Assembly (NCBI GenBank): GCA_001701115.1
Contig: DAAJ01000053.1
Location: 1-23,421 of the forward strand
Length of the DNA stretch: 23,421 nt
From: Bacteroidales bacterium GP2
Lineage (GTDB): Bacteria > Bacteroidota > Bacteroidia > Bacteroidales > Muribaculaceae
Direction of reading: 5' to 3'
Shown here piece by piece: positions 8,421 to 16,588 of this stretch (positions are counted from its first letter, which is position 1; every line of letters starts with the position of its first letter). The notes beneath the pieces are model-generated. The model was not told the DNA's origin. It did not search any database and was given only the letters and a program-made list of their open reading frames with translations. The translations under genes were made by a program, and so were the position numbers.

Positions 8421-8436
8421 TGTTCCACGTGAAACA
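8421..8436. promoter_or_regulatory. parS centromere site (ParB-binding)
   Basis: TGTTCCACGTGAAACA is identical to the classic chromosomal parS 16-mer of Bacillus subtilis and fits the broad bacterial consensus. It lies one base after the mnmG stop codon, outside coding sequence in the gap before apt. ParB binds such sites and loads SMC condensin, and they usually cluster around the origin. A chance match of 16 fixed bases in a window this size is about one in 10^5. No parA or parB gene is in the window. Confidence 0.92.
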
Positions 8437-8437
8437 A

Positions 8438-10318
8438 TCACCGTCCCAAAAGAACAAGGAGAATACTGATATCGCTTGGAGAAATTCCTGGAATTCTGGA
8501 AGCCTGCCCAACAGTCGCAGGGTTTATCTTAATAAGTTTTTGCCGGGCTTCAGTAGAAAGGCTTTTAACAGAATCATAATCAATCACGCCAGAAAGCCTT
8601 ACATTTTCGAGGCGATTCATCTTGTCTGCAAGAGCGCGTTCACGGTCAATATATCCACCGTACTTCATAAGAATTTCAGCAGCCTCAATAATTTCATCTC
8701 TCCGTTGTGACTCAATATTGTCACTGATAAAGGACGAAAAAGCAGTAATTTCAGAGGACAGGATTTTTATATTCAAACGAGGACGGAGAATCAAATCATA
8801 CAATTTTATTCCCTGCTTCAATGGAGACTCCCCTACACTGCACAGAAAATCATTTATATCATCCGGACGAACAGTAAACTCTCTGGCAAAAGTAATAATA
8901 GAATCTCTCTGCCATTTCTTTGACACCATAAGACTATATCGATATTCATCAGCAAGACCGATATTATGAGCTTTTTCTGTCAACCTCATATCAGCATCAT
9001 CCTGACGTAAAAGAATCCTGTACTCAGCACGTGAAGTAAACATTCTGTAAGGTTCATCAACACCTTTCGTCACAAGATCATCAATAAGCACACCAATATA
9101 TGCTTCATCTCTGTTTAAAGTAAAAGGAGCATCATTTCTGGAAAGAAGTGCTGCGTTTACTCCGGCAATAAGACCCTGCCCCGCTGCTTCCTCATAGCCT
9201 GTTGTACCATTGACCTGACCAGCAAGAAACAATCCAGGCACAACCTTGCTTTCCAAAGAATGACTTAATTGTGTAGGGTCGAAAAAATCATACTCAATAG
9301 CATAACCGGGTCTGTATATGCTTACATTTGCAAATGCAGGAATTGTTTCCAAAGCCCGAAGCTGAATATCAAATGGAAGAGATGACGAAAAACCATTCAA
9401 ATAGTACTCCTGAGTATCCTCACCTTCTGGCTCAATGAAGAGCTGGTGTTCCGACTTATCTGCAAAAGTCACAATTTTTGTTTCAATGCTTGGACAATAT
9501 CTCGGACCTATACTTTGGATTTGCCCGTTATAAAGAGGAGAATCAGGCAATCCCTCACGAAGCACTTCATGAGTCTTTGCATTGGTATAAACAATGTGAC
9601 AAGCCCTCTGCTTTAATTCCCTATGAACATTAGGAAGATATGAGAAATGATGGTCGTCATCCTCCAACTCTTGAACTGTAGTCTTACTCCAATTTATACT
9701 TCTGCCATCTATTCTTACCGGAGTCCCGGTTTTCATCCGTTCTGTCCGTATGCCAAGTTCCTTCAATTGTTCTGTAAGCCCACAGCTTGCTGGCTCTGAG
9801 ATTCTCCCTCCTTGCATCTGCACTCTTCCAATATGCATAAGCCCGTTAAGAAATGTACCGGCAGTAATCACAACTGTGGGAGAATGAAATGACACTCCGC
9901 TTTTTGTCTTGATGCCACTAACTCTGCCATCTTGTATTATCAGTCCTGTAACATCATCTTGCCACATATTAAGATTCGGAGTATTCTCAAGGACAGAACG
10001 CCACATTGCACTAAACTTCATCCGGTCACTCTGCGCACGAGGACTCCACATGGCAGGACCCTTTGAACTATTAAGCATACGGAATTGAATTGCTGTTTTA
10101 TCAGTAATTATTCCAGTCATCCCTCCCATTGCATCAATTTCACGCACAATCTGCCCCTTGGCAATACCTCCAATAGCAGGATTGCAGCTCATTTGCGCAA
10201 TCTTATTCATGTCAAGGGTAACAAGCAGAGTCTGAGCACCTATAACAGCAGAAGCATGTGCAGCCTCACATCCGGCATGACCCGCACCGACAACTATAAC
10301 GTCAAAATCAAACTTCAT
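8438..10318 (-). CDS. mnmG: tRNA uridine-5-carboxymethylaminomethyl modification enzyme MnmG (GidA)
   Basis: FAD-dependent partner of MnmE that forms the cmnm5 group on wobble uridine 34 of several tRNAs, using methylene-tetrahydrofolate and glycine. The 626-residue product has the normal length. It begins with the FAD dinucleotide site VVGAGHAGCEAA (9-20), followed by SCNPAIGGIAKGQ (44-56) and EPASCGLTEQL. A second nucleotide-binding region has LFLAGQVNGTTGYEEAAGQG in the C-terminal half, and a helical MnmE-binding tail ends the protein. Its ATG overlaps the ybeY stop as ATGA, so the two are translationally coupled. The stop abuts the parS site. Its location beside parS matches the common placement of gidA near bacterial origins. 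Confidence 0.97.
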   Translation of the reverse strand: MKFDFDVIVVGAGHAGCEAAHASAVIGAQTLLVTLDMNKIAQMSCNPAIGGIAKGQIVREIDAMGGMTGIITDKTAIQFRMLNSSKGPAMWSPRAQSDRMKFSAMWRSVLENTPNLNMWQDDVTGLIIQDGRVSGIKTKSGVSFHSPTVVITAGTFLNGLMHIGRVQMQGGRISEPASCGLTEQLKELGIRTERMKTGTPVRIDGRSINWSKTTVQELEDDDHHFSYLPNVHRELKQRACHIVYTNAKTHEVLREGLPDSPLYNGQIQSIGPRYCPSIETKIVTFADKSEHQLFIEPEGEDTQEYYLNGFSSSLPFDIQLRALETIPAFANVSIYRPGYAIEYDFFDPTQLSHSLESKVVPGLFLAGQVNGTTGYEEAAGQGLIAGVNAALLSRNDAPFTLNRDEAYIGVLIDDLVTKGVDEPYRMFTSRAEYRILLRQDDADMRLTEKAHNIGLADEYRYSLMVSKKWQRDSIITFAREFTVRPDDINDFLCSVGESPLKQGIKLYDLILRPRLNIKILSSEITAFSSFISDNIESQRRDEIIEAAEILMKYGGYIDRERALADKMNRLENVRLSGVIDYDSVKSLSTEARQKLIKINPATVGQASRIPGISPSDISILLVLLGR

Positions 10319-10755
10319 TCTTGGTTCTTTAAGTTTTCAAGGACAAGCAATGCTGCATCCTCATGTGCTTCCATTATTTCACGCTCACCTTCGCCTTTGT
10401 CATTAATCCCGCAAAGATGAAGCAACCCATGAACAATTACTCGCCTAAGCTCCGTTTCATAACTTGCTCCAACAACGGCTGCATTAGAAGCAACAGTGTC
10501 AAGGGAAATATACATATCGCCACTAACAAGCTTGCGGCGGCTATAATCAAAAGTGATTATATCCGTGTAATAATCGTGATTAAGAAACTCACGGTTAACT
10601 TTCAGGATTGTCTCATCATCACAAAAGATATAACAGAGTTGCCCTAAAATCTTATCGTGGCAATGTGCTACCTCAGCAAGCCATTTTCTCATCAGCCTGA
10701 CATCAATGTCAGGCATATTTACATTTTCTGTGTTCCAGATAATATTTGCGGTCAT
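10315..10755 (-). CDS. ybeY: endoribonuclease YbeY / rRNA maturation factor
   Basis: Metal-dependent RNase needed for 16S rRNA 3'-end maturation and ribosome quality control. The 146-residue product has the conserved NREFLNHDYYTDIITFDY-type block (54-71), containing the TDI/FD core, and the metal site HGLLHLCGIND (109-119). H109 and H113 are present. The third ligand, normally His in HGxLHLxGxxH, is Asp at 119. Asp can bind zinc, and I believe this change is common in Bacteroidetes, so loss of activity is not implied. It starts with ATG under a good promoter with a DnaA box and is the first gene of a probable ybeY-mnmG-apt-uvrC-peptidase-pdxA transcript. Confidence 0.92.
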   Translation of the reverse strand: MTANIIWNTENVNMPDIDVRLMRKWLAEVAHCHDKILGQLCYIFCDDETILKVNREFLNHDYYTDIITFDYSRRKLVSGDMYISLDTVASNAAVVGASYETELRRVIVHGLLHLCGINDKGEGEREIMEAHEDAALLVLENLKNQE

Positions 10756-10766
10756 CTTACGATTTG

Positions 10767-10775
10767 TTATTCACA
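10767..10775 (+). promoter_or_regulatory. DnaA box at the ybeY promoter
   Basis: TTATTCACA fits the DnaA consensus TTATNCACA exactly. It overlaps the -7 box and expected start site of ybeY. About 0.7 such matches are expected by chance in a window of this size counting both strands, so only its placement makes it notable. Confidence 0.45.
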
Positions 10776-10805
10776 AAGTTATATAAAACACTTATTTTAT
10801 GCAAA
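10774..10805 (-). promoter_or_regulatory. promoter for the ybeY-mnmG operon
   Basis: The minus strand has TTTG at 10805-10802, a 20-base spacer and TAACTTTG at 10781-10774, a full match to the Bacteroidetes -33/-7 pattern. Transcription would start near 10768, giving a leader of about 12 bases before the ybeY ATG. Confidence 0.65.
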
Positions 10806-10962
10806 AACTATTCTGATAACGATTTTTCTGAAAAAAATCAATTTTGCATACAGTACTGTTAATCAATAGATTAAGCAACAATATCCCTCTCAAAATTTAA
10901 TATTTGATTGCTTCTCGGAAGTTTGTATTGAAAAATTATATTCTGAAAGCATTATTTTTTAT

Positions 10963-10970
10963 TATTTTTG
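10963..10970 (+). promoter_or_regulatory. -7 box for the glycosyltransferase-kinase pair
   Basis: TATTTTTG matches TAnnTTTG, 22 bases before the ATG at 10992. The upstream element is imperfect (TTCTG at 10941-10945). The remaining AT-rich 10782-10962 stretch between the divergent genes shows nothing else I can name. Confidence 0.48.
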
Positions 10971-10991
10971 TGCAAAGCAAATAAATTAATA

Positions 10992-11753
10992 ATGAGCAAA
11001 ATATCGGCAACAGTCATCACCTTCAATGAGGAGAATCATATTGCGCGGTGCATCGAGTCACTCCGTGACATCGCCGATGAGATAATTGTGGTCGATTCAT
11101 TCTCTACAGATAAGACCGCAGAGATCTGTGAGGCATTAGGATGCAAAGTAACAAAACGTAAAATGCAAGGGTATGGGGCACAGAGACAATATGCAACATC
11201 ACTTACCTGCCATAACTACGTTTTGGCAATTGATGCGGATGAAGTTCTATCACCCGCGCTCCGTACATCACTCATAAAATTAAAGAACAGTGAATTCAAT
11301 CATCGCGGTTACTGCTTTGCCCGACTTAACTTCTATTGTGGCACACCAGTGAAGCATTGCGGCTGGTATCCTGACATACAGGTAAGGCTATTCGATAAAC
11401 GCTATGCAAACTGGAACCTGCATGATGTTGCAGAAAGAGTAATATTCCGGGATAATGTCACGCCAGTAAAACTTGACGGTGACATCCTCCACTATCGATG
11501 CGCAACAGAAGAGGAGTTTAAGGAAACAGAAAAAGCACATGCCGCCCTTCTGGCAAAATCCCTGATTGAGAAAGGTGAAAATCCAAATGCACTCACTCCA
11601 TATATACAAGGTATAAAAAGTTTTATAAAATGCTACCTTGGACAAGGAGGAGCTTTCGATGGAATTGTAGGCACTGCTATTAGTAAACAACGCTATCATT
11701 CCACACTCCTTGCATGGAGCACTGCACGAAAAAAGAACAAAGAGAAAAAATAA
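10992..11753 (+). CDS. family 2 glycosyltransferase, LPS-core (WaaE/KdtX) type
   Basis: Predicted cytoplasmic-face GT-A enzyme that adds a sugar to the lipopolysaccharide core. The 253-residue product opens with ATVITFNEENHIARC (6-20), then DEIIVVDSFSTDKT (29-42), GYGAQRQYA (60-68) and the metal-binding DADE (81-84). This block order is that of the WaaE/KdtX-like branch. No transmembrane segment is seen, and the tail is Lys-rich. I chose the ATG at 10992; an in-frame TTG at 10968 overlaps the -7 box and is unlikely. The nucleoside kinase gene begins 29 bases downstream on the same strand. The exact sugar and acceptor are not evident. Confidence 0.87.
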   Translation: MSKISATVITFNEENHIARCIESLRDIADEIIVVDSFSTDKTAEICEALGCKVTKRKMQGYGAQRQYATSLTCHNYVLAIDADEVLSPALRTSLIKLKNSEFNHRGYCFARLNFYCGTPVKHCGWYPDIQVRLFDKRYANWNLHDVAERVIFRDNVTPVKLDGDILHYRCATEEEFKETEKAHAALLAKSLIEKGENPNALTPYIQGIKSFIKCYLGQGGAFDGIVGTAISKQRYHSTLLAWSTARKKNKEKK

Positions 11754-11782
11754 CCCATCATACCTCTCCCCTACCCTATGCC

Positions 11783-13453
11783 ATGAGTAAACAATTGAAA
11801 GTATATTGCAAGAACATTGAGGAATATGTAGACATTGAAGGCGGGAACTCACTTCTCGACATATATAATAAGATAGCAGACCAGCTGGATTTCATTCCTG
11901 TGTGCGCAAGAGTAAACTTCAAGACTGAAGATTTATGCTTTCCGGTGTACGCTCCAAAAATGGTTGAGTATCTCCCTGAAACTTCCCCGAGTGGAACAAG
12001 GACTTATGTGCGTTCACTTTGCATGATGCTTTACAAGGCAGTGGCAGAATGTTTTCCCGGAAAAGCCCTTAAGATTGAACACTCAATTGCAAACGGCTAT
12101 TTCTGCCGCTTGAATGACGATTGGATTCCTTCAGAAGAAAATGTCAAGTCTTTGAAAGATAAAATGAAGGAATTTGTTGAGGCAGACATTCCCTTTGAAA
12201 GAAAAGAGAGATTGACCGCTGACGTAATAAAAATATTCGAGAAACAAGGACTGAAAGATAAGGTTCTCCTGCTAAACACTCTTCATGAATTATATACAAC
12301 TTATTATCGTCTCGGAAATATATGTGACAGTTACTATGGGCAGCTGGCGCCATCTACATCATATTTAAATGTATTTGACCTGGTTCCCTATAAAGACGGA
12401 TTTCTTCTGATGCCCTTTGACAAAAACAATACCAATGAGCCAGCCAAGCCTATAAATCAGGAGAAAATGTTCCGTGCATTCACCGACTATCTGGATTTTA
12501 ATAAGGTAGTTGGAATCAGAAATGTTGGAGAGCTTAACAAAGCAGTCGAGGATAACCACTCAGCAATGGTTATCAACGTCTCTGAAGCTATGCACAATAA
12601 ACGCATCGCAACCATTTCCGACGAAATAACAAAGCGCTACAACGAGGGTGGAGCAAGAGTAGTCCTTATCGCAGGTCCGTCATCAAGCGGCAAAACCACC
12701 TTTACAAAAAGGCTTGCCATACAACTAATGACAAACCTGATGGAACCTGAATTGATTTCTCTTGATGACTATTTTGTAGACCGCCACCATACTCCGAAAG
12801 ATGAGTACGGAGACTATGACTATGAGTCATTGTACGCCCTTGACCTTGAACTTTTCAATGCGCACCTTGCTGCACTTCTTCAAGGCGAGGAAGTTGAACT
12901 CCCTTATTATAATTTCTCGACAGGAAGCCGGGAGTTTCGCGGCAATAAGATAAAATTGAAACCCAATTCAATCCTCCTAATTGAAGGTATCCATGGACTA
13001 AATCCGGAACTCACAAAATCAATCGAGCAGAAAATGAAGTACCTCGTATATGTCTCGGCTCTGACCACAATATCGATTGACGACCATAACTGGGTACCGA
13101 CAACAGACAACAGGCTATTACGCCGAATTATCCGCGACCATAAATATCGTGGGACATCTGCCACCGATACAATCCGGAGATGGCCAAGTGTAAGACGCGG
13201 CGAAGAAAAATGGATTTTCCCATATCAGGAAAATGCAGATTCAACATTCAATTCTTCACTGCTTTTCGAGCTTGGTGTAATAAAAGACCGGGGCGAAGAG
13301 ATTCTGCGCCATGTTCCGAGAGATGTCCCTGAATTCGGGGAAGCATCACGACTACGCAAATTTCTGAGTTATTTCGCTTCAATAAGCGAAAAATATGTGC
13401 CCTCAACCTCGTTACTGCGAGAATTCCTGGGAGGTAGCTCTTTCAGCTACTGA
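11783..13453 (+). CDS. uridine kinase-like nucleoside kinase with ThrRS-like N-terminus
   Basis: Large P-loop kinase of the phosphoribulokinase/uridine kinase superfamily, expected to phosphorylate a nucleoside with ATP or GTP. The 556-residue product has a TGS-like ubiquitin-fold segment at about 1-60. A region resembling the ThrRS second additional domain follows (EHSIANGYF at 99-107), then a helical linker. The kinase domain has Walker A GPSSSGKT (298-305), LDDYFVDR (327-334), and IEGIHGLN further on. Single-domain uridine kinases are only about 210 residues, so the N-terminal half is extra, though this architecture is known in bacteria. The ATG at 11783 was chosen; an earlier in-frame ATG at 11714 lies inside the glycosyltransferase gene. 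It ends directly against the ribH stop. Confidence 0.88.
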   Translation: MSKQLKVYCKNIEEYVDIEGGNSLLDIYNKIADQLDFIPVCARVNFKTEDLCFPVYAPKMVEYLPETSPSGTRTYVRSLCMMLYKAVAECFPGKALKIEHSIANGYFCRLNDDWIPSEENVKSLKDKMKEFVEADIPFERKERLTADVIKIFEKQGLKDKVLLLNTLHELYTTYYRLGNICDSYYGQLAPSTSYLNVFDLVPYKDGFLLMPFDKNNTNEPAKPINQEKMFRAFTDYLDFNKVVGIRNVGELNKAVEDNHSAMVINVSEAMHNKRIATISDEITKRYNEGGARVVLIAGPSSSGKTTFTKRLAIQLMTNLMEPELISLDDYFVDRHHTPKDEYGDYDYESLYALDLELFNAHLAALLQGEEVELPYYNFSTGSREFRGNKIKLKPNSILLIEGIHGLNPELTKSIEQKMKYLVYVSALTTISIDDHNWVPTTDNRLLRRIIRDHKYRGTSATDTIRRWPSVRRGEEKWIFPYQENADSTFNSSLLFELGVIKDRGEEILRHVPRDVPEFGEASRLRKFLSYFASISEKYVPSTSLLREFLGGSSFSY

Positions 13454-13945
13454 TCAGTCGATTGCCCCGTTAATACGACGTGAAAATGCCACCATCTGCA
13501 ACGCTGTTTCAGCAGCCTCAATCCCCTTATGCCCTGCTGGACCACCAACTCTGTCAAGAGCCTGCTGGTCATTCTCAACAGTAAGAACACCAAAAATCAC
13601 GGGAATATCCGATAAAGTATTCAATTCAGTTACACCTTGAGTAACGCTTTGGCATACATAATCGAAATGAGGAGTATCACCACGGACAACACAGCCGAAA
13701 ACAATGATTGCATCAGCTGCACCATTTTCAATAATCTGGTTTCCTGCAAAAGTTAGCTCAACAGCACCCGGAACTTCGTACACAGTTATATCCTCATCTG
13801 GTACACCGTATGAACGAAGTGTTTCTACTGCACCTTTGGTAAGGCGTGAGGTAATAAAGCCATTCCATTGAGCCTGTACGATAGCTATCTTTGCGCCTTC
13901 AAAGCTTTTTCTGTCAAGTATTGAATCTGGTCTGTTCTGTGACAT
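13454..13945 (-). CDS. ribH: 6,7-dimethyl-8-ribityllumazine synthase
   Basis: Penultimate step of riboflavin synthesis: condenses the ribitylamino-pyrimidinedione with dihydroxybutanone phosphate. The 163-residue product is of normal length and carries the active-site blocks AQWNGFI (25-31), VPGAVELTFA (58-67), and GCVVRGDTPHFDYV (84-97) with the catalytic His93. A C-terminal FGVLTVEN and GHKG segment follows. It lies nine bases after the TPR gene. Its TGA stop is adjacent to the TGA of the converging kinase gene. No other rib genes and no FMN riboswitch were seen, so riboflavin genes are dispersed here. Confidence 0.97.
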   Translation of the reverse strand: MSQNRPDSILDRKSFEGAKIAIVQAQWNGFITSRLTKGAVETLRSYGVPDEDITVYEVPGAVELTFAGNQIIENGAADAIIVFGCVVRGDTPHFDYVCQSVTQGVTELNTLSDIPVIFGVLTVENDQQALDRVGGPAGHKGIEAAETALQMVAFSRRINGAID

Positions 13946-13954
13946 AACTATAAT

Positions 13955-14968
13955 TTATCTGGGGAAAATCTTGTGCCAAAAACCAAGGATATCAATTCCA
14001 TGATTCCGGGCATTAAATAAAATTTCTACAATTCTTCTATGCACTTCATCGGCATTCAGGCGTGAAGCTTTATGCAGCATAGTGTTTAAAAGATGGATAC
14101 CTTTATCTTTTGAGCCTTTGACTCCAAGAAGAGCTTCTCCTAACGCAACGCTCAATTCAAGCTGGTGAAGGGTAAACTCCTCCTCGATCCTGGTCAAATA
14201 CTTCAATGCACGGGTAAAATATTGCACGGCTTCGCGCTTACGCCCCATCTGCATAAGTGTCTTGCCTTCCTGTTCGAGAGAATCAACCAACTTGGATGCA
14301 GCATCCTCAACACCTGTGTTTACCTCCTGCATATATGCATCGGTTGCCTCATGGAAACGAGCAAGCATTTCTGCCTGTTTGACACGTGATGAATAAGCCT
14401 TGGTTGCAGCAGCAACAGCAAGCATGTGCGCAGCCCCATATCGTTCCGGAGAGTTTTTTGCAAGCCTTTCGTAAATATTTGCCGATTTCTCAATCTCGCG
14501 CTCGGCATTACGGTACTGTCCACGCAAATTATTGACTCTGGCAATGTCGTAAAGCAGAGCAGCAAGAACACTCAAAAACGGTTCGTCCTTACGTTTCGGC
14601 TCCATAGCAAGGAGATTCAGGCAAACTGAAGCGACTCTCATTGCCTCATCAATCTCCCCGATATGAATAAGCAATCCAGTTTTTATTTGCAATAGCGCAG
14701 CATGGAGGTCGGCAAGCATCCCTTCCTCCTCACCCTTGCGGGCAATAAGTTCATCAAACTCATTAATCTTACCTAATGCCTCAACTTCCCTGCCTTCAAT
14801 AACCATCTGGCGGGCGAGTTCACGGCATAAATCATAGGCACGATTAAACTCCATGCCAACGAAATTTTTACGTAAATCAGCAATGCTTAGCTGTCCTTTC
14901 AGCATTTCTGCCGCCTGCGCAGTATCTGCCGCCAACTCAAGAAAAATAGGTTCAAGAGGCTCTCCCAT
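13955..14968 (-). CDS. tetratricopeptide repeat protein, function unknown
   Basis: A 337-residue soluble, all-helical protein without signal peptide or membrane segment. TPR-like helix pairs are visible near 85-130 (ADLHAALLQIKTG and IDEAMRVASV), 135-175 (LYDIARVNNLRGQYRNAEREI) and 240-280 (GKTLMQMGRKREAVQYFTRAL). Such repeats bind partner proteins, but no partner can be named. The ATG at 14968 shares a base with the preceding stop (TGATG), giving coupled translation with the PfkB-like gene; a GTG three bases earlier is also possible. It precedes ribH by nine bases. The product could be a cytoplasmic scaffold; I do not assign a function. Confidence 0.8.
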   Translation of the reverse strand: MGEPLEPIFLELAADTAQAAEMLKGQLSIADLRKNFVGMEFNRAYDLCRELARQMVIEGREVEALGKINEFDELIARKGEEEGMLADLHAALLQIKTGLLIHIGEIDEAMRVASVCLNLLAMEPKRKDEPFLSVLAALLYDIARVNNLRGQYRNAEREIEKSANIYERLAKNSPERYGAAHMLAVAAATKAYSSRVKQAEMLARFHEATDAYMQEVNTGVEDAASKLVDSLEQEGKTLMQMGRKREAVQYFTRALKYLTRIEEEFTLHQLELSVALGEALLGVKGSKDKGIHLLNTMLHKASRLNADEVHRRIVEILFNARNHGIDILGFWHKIFPR

Positions 14969-15876
14969 CACTTGCTAATGTTGCCGCACTTACACACACA
15001 TTTATCTGATGCACTGTCGGCAATCCTTTTAACCAGTTTTTCCATCTCACCGGTACTTATACTTGGGAGATCTTCAAAATTAATATTTTGGTCTATCAAT
15101 GCCGCAACAGCTCCGGCAATTGCTCCGGCATTAGTCAGCATGTCTTCTTTCAGTTCAGCATGTTGCGATTTCACCACAGCATCTTTATGATGAAGTTTCA
15201 CCTCAGAAGCATCTGTGTCTATATGAATATAATTATCAGCATAGAACCGTATATGACGTTCATAGCTCTTATGGGAATCTGTTACATTGAAAATTGTCTT
15301 CAAATCGGAACTGCGTGTAAGCACAACAGTAGACATTTCCAGATTCTCAAGTATATCCGGCATCATCTTGGTAATGCCGGCACGTGGGGGAGGCATAAGC
15401 CCGGGCACATAGATTATTATTGCTTTGCGTTCAACAGCAAGAGATAAAAGCTCAACAAGATGTGGACGCACACGGGCATTCAGAGAAAAAAACGCACCAA
15501 AGACAACAATGTCATCCGCATCAATCCGAGGCCATATAAAATCAAACCGTTCCTTAGGGTAAATACGGCTGCCAACAAGTTCATCCCCTGGCTCGAACCG
15601 TAAATTCAAAGGAGTTATTCCATCAGAATAACGATCTATTGACTTAGTGTTCACACCATGCCGGTCAAGAAAAGCAACCAACATATCACCGGTAGGGTCC
15701 GAAGCACATTCACTCACATAAGTTACCTCGTAACCGCAATCGCCAAGCATAGCGGCAGCGTTAAGCAACCGCCCACCGGGCTTAGCCGTAACAGAAACCT
15801 TATCAGTATCCCTGTTCGCTGGAAACATCAAATCAAGCGAGCATTCGCCTATAATAATTACTTTTCTCATACTCAT
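14968..15876 (-). CDS. PfkB-fold protein lacking the catalytic Asp (possible pseudokinase)
   Basis: A ribokinase/PfkB-fold protein of 302 residues. It keeps the N-terminal strand IIIGECSLDLMF (7-18) and the substrate-side signature PGGRLLNAAAMLG (33-45). The second PfkB signature, normally DTxGAGD with the catalytic Asp, reads DMLTNAGAIAGA (245-256). In my alignment the Asp position holds Gly and the anion-hole glycines are altered. Sugar kinase activity is therefore doubtful. The C-terminus ends with a Cys cluster, CVCKC (293-297), which could bind metal. The start is ATG 15876, after the isomerase stop; ATG 15870 is equally possible. It is coupled to the TPR gene downstream. Confidence 0.78.
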   Translation of the reverse strand: MSMRKVIIIGECSLDLMFPANRDTDKVSVTAKPGGRLLNAAAMLGDCGYEVTYVSECASDPTGDMLVAFLDRHGVNTKSIDRYSDGITPLNLRFEPGDELVGSRIYPKERFDFIWPRIDADDIVVFGAFFSLNARVRPHLVELLSLAVERKAIIIYVPGLMPPPRAGITKMMPDILENLEMSTVVLTRSSDLKTIFNVTDSHKSYERHIRFYADNYIHIDTDASEVKLHHKDAVVKSQHAELKEDMLTNAGAIAGAVAALIDQNINFEDLPSISTGEMEKLVKRIADSASDKCVCKCGNISK

Positions 15877-15913
15877 GATTTTATAAACATGTGTGTCTTT
15901 CAGCTCACAATAA

Positions 15914-16513
15914 TCATTGCCTGGATTTTTTACCCAGATACCCACCGTGGTGACGGAGCGCATACTGCTCTTTGGTAAATCCTGTCGCTTTCATGACATT
16001 TACAACAAGTACATCTCCAATAACCGTCATTAGAGTTGTAGAAGTTGTCGGGGTAAGACCAAGAGGACACACTTCAGGGGCACCGCCTGTAAGCAACGTA
16101 GCATCTGCGCGCCGTGCAAGTTCGCTATCCGGATTTCCGGTAATGACAATAACCGGAATACCGTCATACAAATCTTCGGTAAGGCTTATCAAATCCACAA
16201 TCTCATTTGTCTTGCCGCTGTTGCTAACAAGAAGCATTATATCATTAGGCTGGAGGACACCAAGGTCACCGTGCTGCGCCTCACTCGGATGAAGATTCAC
16301 AGCCGGAATACCGGTTGACGAGAAAGTGGTGGCAATATTCATGGCTATCTGACCCGCTTTGCCCATACCTGAGGTTACCAGTTTGCCCCCACGGCGATGG
16401 ACTCGCTCCACGATTAGTTCCACCGCGCGGTCATAGTCATCGCTATACGGAATGCCTTTCACTGCGGCGCTTTCCGCCTCAATTATGGCATGCATTGTAT
16501 CCTGTATACTCAT
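15914..16513 (-). CDS. D-arabinose-5-phosphate isomerase, SIS domain only (KdsD/KpsF type)
   Basis: Interconverts ribulose 5-phosphate and arabinose 5-phosphate, the precursor of Kdo for lipopolysaccharide. The 199-residue product has one SIS domain with SGMGKAGQIA (48-57, K52), HPSEAQHGDLG (75-85) and SNSGKTNE (97-104). The family-specific LGLTPTTSTT (151-160) and GFTKEQYALRHHGGYLG (178-194) follow. The tandem CBS domains of E. coli KdsD are absent. Single-domain arabinose-5-phosphate isomerases are known, including in Bacteroides, so this is not a truncation. It has its own -7-like box and lies 37 bases before the PfkB-like gene. Confidence 0.9.
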   Translation of the reverse strand: MSIQDTMHAIIEAESAAVKGIPYSDDYDRAVELIVERVHRRGGKLVTSGMGKAGQIAMNIATTFSSTGIPAVNLHPSEAQHGDLGVLQPNDIMLLVSNSGKTNEIVDLISLTEDLYDGIPVIVITGNPDSELARRADATLLTGGAPEVCPLGLTPTTSTTLMTVIGDVLVVNVMKATGFTKEQYALRHHGGYLGKKSRQ

Positions 16514-16545
16514 TGCTGATTTTGTTCGATTGAATATATGCGTTG

Positions 16546-16553
16546 CAAAGTTA
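16546..16553 (-). promoter_or_regulatory. putative -7 box for the isomerase-PfkB-TPR-ribH run
   Basis: The minus strand reads TAACTTTG, a full TAnnTTTG match, about 32 bases before the isomerase ATG and in the 75-base gap after the GH110 gene. No clean TTTG was found at -33. Confidence 0.42.
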
Positions 16554-16588
16554 CATAAAAAACGTGATTTTTACCCCTGCCGCACAAT

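Noticed and set aside
8368..8511. N-terminal extension of apt
   Set aside because: The open frame upstream of ATG 8367 overlaps the mnmG end and parS and has no family features; the shorter form has the normal Apt length.
11714..11782. Earlier ATG start for the nucleoside kinase
   Set aside because: It lies inside the glycosyltransferase gene and adds residues with no domain character.
15914..16513. Truncated KpsF/KdsD lacking CBS domains
   Set aside because: Both ends carry conserved family blocks and CBS-free isomerases are known, so it is a natural short form.
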